A DNA stretch of 64,000 bases from Streptomyces coeruleorubidus (GTDB lineage: Bacteria > Actinomycetota > Actinomycetes > Streptomycetales > Streptomycetaceae), in NCBI RefSeq assembly GCF_028885415.1, contig NZ_CP118527.1:6696001-6760000 (forward strand). The letters run 5' to 3'. The position numbers and the translations under genes were made by a program. Shown here one piece after another: positions 62,290-64,000 of this stretch (the first letter of the stretch is position 1; each line of letters begins with the position of its first letter). A model generated the notes under the pieces. The model made no database searches. It saw only the letters and a list, made by a program, of their open reading frames with translations, and was not told where the DNA came from.

Positions 62290-62966
62290 CGGCCCCTGGA
62301 GCGGGGCGTGGCATAGGCAACGGGGAAAGCGCGGCGGAGATCACGACGACGTTCGTGGGGCTTCCGCGCGACAGCTTCCGCATCCTCCACGTCAGCACCG
62401 GCAACGTATGCCGCTCGCCCATCACCGAGCGGCTGACCCGCCATTTCGTGCGGGAGCGGCTCGGGATCCTGGGCGGCGGGCTGATCGTGGAGAGCGCGGG
62501 CACCTGGGGTCACGAGGGCGCCCCCATGGAGGCCAACGCGGAGACCGTGCTGGCCGACTTCGGCGCGGACGCCTCCGGCTTCGTCGGCCGCGAGCTCCTC
62601 GACGAGCACGTGATCCGCGCCGACCTGGTGCTGACCGCCACCCGGGACCACCGGGCGCAGGTCATCTCCATGGGCCATTCGGCGGGCCTGCGGACCTTCA
62701 CGCTCAAGGAGTTCACCCGCCTGGTGAAGGCCATCGACCCGGCGACCCTGCCGCCCCTGGAGGAGGGCGTGGTCACCCGCGCGCGTGCGCTGGTGCGTGC
62801 CGCGGCGGCTCTACGCGGGTGGCTGCTGGCCCCGAACGCCGAGGCGGACGAGGTGTACGACCCGTACGGGGCGCCCCTGACGTTCTTCCGGTCCATCGGG
62901 GACGAGATACACCAGGCACTCGATCCGGTCGTCACGGCCCTCACGGGCGTCCCCGCAAAGACGTAA
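62286..62966 (+). CDS. Low-molecular-weight protein-tyrosine-phosphatase-like protein with Ser in place of the catalytic Cys
   Basis: A 226-residue protein of the LMW-PTP fold. The P-loop reads HVSTGNVCRSPITE; canonical enzymes have VCxGNxCRSP, with the first cysteine as nucleophile. Here that position is Ser37, while Cys42 and Arg43 are kept. The C-terminal acid loop (YDPYGAPLTFFRSI) carries Asp-Pro-Tyr-Gly, like the DP motif. The first 30 residues are an extension. TTG 62,286 overlaps the preceding stop. It is either a phosphotyrosine-binding pseudophosphatase or works by altered chemistry. Its place in the conserved order argues it is functional. Confidence 0.83.
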   Translation: MTAPGAGRGIGNGESAAEITTTFVGLPRDSFRILHVSTGNVCRSPITERLTRHFVRERLGILGGGLIVESAGTWGHEGAPMEANAETVLADFGADASGFVGRELLDEHVIRADLVLTATRDHRAQVISMGHSAGLRTFTLKEFTRLVKAIDPATLPPLEEGVVTRARALVRAAAALRGWLLAPNAEADEVYDPYGAPLTFFRSIGDEIHQALDPVVTALTGVPAKT

Positions 62967-63037
62967 CGACCGAGCGCCCCGGGGGCCCCGGGCCTACATT
63001 GGACGTACGTCACCGTCGACGCCGCCCGGAGCCCACC

Positions 63038-64000
63038 ATGACGGTCACCCCTGCCATCGAGGCCGACCTCCTGCGCCGCCAGGACCCCGAACTCGCCGAC
63101 ATCCTGCTCGGCGAGCGGGAGCGGCAGGCGACCACACTCCAGCTGATCGCCGCCGAGAACTTCAGCTCGCCGGCCGTCCTGGCCGCCCTCGGCTCGCCGC
63201 TCGCCAACAAGTACGCCGAGGGCTACCCGGGAGCGCGGCACCACGGCGGCTGCGAGATCGTCGACGTCGCCGAACGCGTCGCCGTGGACCGGGCCAGGGC
63301 GCTGTTGGGCGCCGAGCACGCCAACGTCCAGTCCCACTCCGGCTCTTCGGCCGTCCTGGCCGCCTACGCCGCCCTGCTGCGGCCCGGCGACACCGTCCTC
63401 GCCCTCGGCCTGCCCTACGGCGGTCATCTCACGCACGGGTCGCCGGCGAACTTCTCCGGCCGCTGGTTCGACTTCGTCGGATACGGCGTGGAGGCCGAGT
63501 CCGGGCTGATCGACCACGACCAGGTGCGCACCCTGGCCCGCACGCGCCGGCCCAAGGCGATCGTGTGCGGCTCGATCGCCTACCCCCGGCACATCGACTA
63601 CGCGTTCTTCCGCGAGGTCGCCGACGAGGTGGGCGCCTTCCTCGTGGCGGACGCCGCGCACCCCATCGGGCTCGTCGCCGGGGGAGCGGCGCCGAACCCG
63701 GTGCCGTACGCGGACATCGTCTGTGCGACGACCCACAAGGTGCTGCGGGGTCCGCGCGGCGGCATGATCCTGTGCCGCGCGGAGCTGGCCGAGCGGGTCG
63801 ACCGGGCCGTGTTCCCTTTCACACAGGGCGGCGCGCAGATGCACACCATCGCCGCCAAGGCGGTCGCGTTCGGGGAGGCGGCAACACCGGCGTTCGCCGT
63901 GTACGCCCATCAGGTGGTCGCCAATGCGAGGGTTCTCGCGGCCCGGCTGGCCGCCGAGGGCCTGGTCGTCACCACGGGCGGCACGGACACCCACCTGATC
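63038..64000 (+). CDS. glyA: Serine hydroxymethyltransferase, cut by the window end
   Basis: 321 codons are visible; the C-terminal quarter lies beyond the window. AAENFSSPAVLAALGS and KYAEGYPGARHHGGCE are the folate and PLP signature parts, and the Schiff-base lysine is in CATTHKVLRGPRGG. Start ATG 63,038. It interconverts serine and glycine with tetrahydrofolate. The stretch YAHQVVANARVLA is typical. Many streptomycetes carry two glyA genes, so this may not be the only one. Confidence 0.93.
   Translation, partial: MTVTPAIEADLLRRQDPELADILLGERERQATTLQLIAAENFSSPAVLAALGSPLANKYAEGYPGARHHGGCEIVDVAERVAVDRARALLGAEHANVQSHSGSSAVLAAYAALLRPGDTVLALGLPYGGHLTHGSPANFSGRWFDFVGYGVEAESGLIDHDQVRTLARTRRPKAIVCGSIAYPRHIDYAFFREVADEVGAFLVADAAHPIGLVAGGAAPNPVPYADIVCATTHKVLRGPRGGMILCRAELAERVDRAVFPFTQGGAQMHTIAAKAVAFGEAATPAFAVYAHQVVANARVLAARLAAEGLVVTTGGTDTHLI

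Overview
The window reads as a Streptomyces chromosome: very GC-rich with strong third-position GC bias, GTG/TTG starts, and a right-hand third (about 46.2-64 kb) carrying the conserved Streptomyces order tRNA-Arg - receiver protein - nrtL - lysA - hom - thrC - thrB - rho - secreted protease - LCP protein - rpmE - prfA - prmC - tsaC-like - phosphatase-like - glyA. All family assignments come from reading the sequence and from recollection of the families; no database was searched.

Region 1 (1 to about 19.9 kb) is the right-hand part of an anthracycline gene cluster of the daunorubicin/doxorubicin type. It has dnrV-doxA, the SARP activator dnrI, the deoxyaminosugar genes dnmJ, dnmV, dnmU and dnmZ in the same order as in known daunorubicin producers, an ABC efflux pair (drrA/drrB), an aklavinone 11-hydroxylase (dnrF/rdmE), the atypical response regulator dnrN, and dnmM/dnmL for making dTDP-4-keto-6-deoxyglucose. 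Not part of the classical set are a sugar 3-C-methyltransferase of the EvaC/TylCIII type, a cyclase-family hydrolase, a bicovalent FAD oxidase of the AknOx type, and a WYL regulator at the place where dnrO would be expected. Aminotransferase, 3-C-methyltransferase, 3,5-epimerase, 4-ketoreductase and DnmZ nitrososynthase together suggest a branched, possibly nitroso- or nitro-substituted L-sugar. The polyketide synthase is not in the window and should lie to the left.

Region 2 (about 19.9-30.6 kb) is accessory and partly decayed DNA: a hexapeptide acetyltransferase, the tail of an alpha/beta hydrolase joined to a 5'-truncated GH30 glycosidase pseudogene, a faint IS1380-like relic, a complete second rpoA with no ribosomal protein genes around it, a restriction-endonuclease/STAND NTPase fusion that looks like a defence gene, a degraded integrase split by an IS481-family element with a 5-bp target duplication, and an AbiEii-type toxin-antitoxin pair whose toxin is frameshifted.

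Region 3 (30,639-46,205) is a complete actinomycete integrative and conjugative element of the pSAM2 type in the 3' end of tRNA-Arg(CCG), bounded by 47-bp direct repeats. Its right half holds the backbone (Pif-like Nudix protein, GntR/KorSA-like repressor, FtsK-like TraSA, Spd proteins, RepSA-like initiator, Xis, Int) with a repeated operator-like motif at the promoters. Its left half is lower-GC cargo: a membrane protein, a GNAT protein, a GIY-YIG nuclease-like protein, a Ser/Thr kinase coupled to an unknown protein with a CxCxxC...H motif, and a protein with a possible PD-(D/E)xK nuclease core.

Region 4 (46.2-64 kb) is core genome: lysine and threonine biosynthesis, Rho, ribosomal protein bL31, RF1 and its methyltransferase, a t6A synthesis factor, and a glyA gene cut by the window end. 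A tRNA-Arg insertion hotspot therefore separates core genes from roughly 46 kb of accessory DNA that includes an antibiotic cluster.
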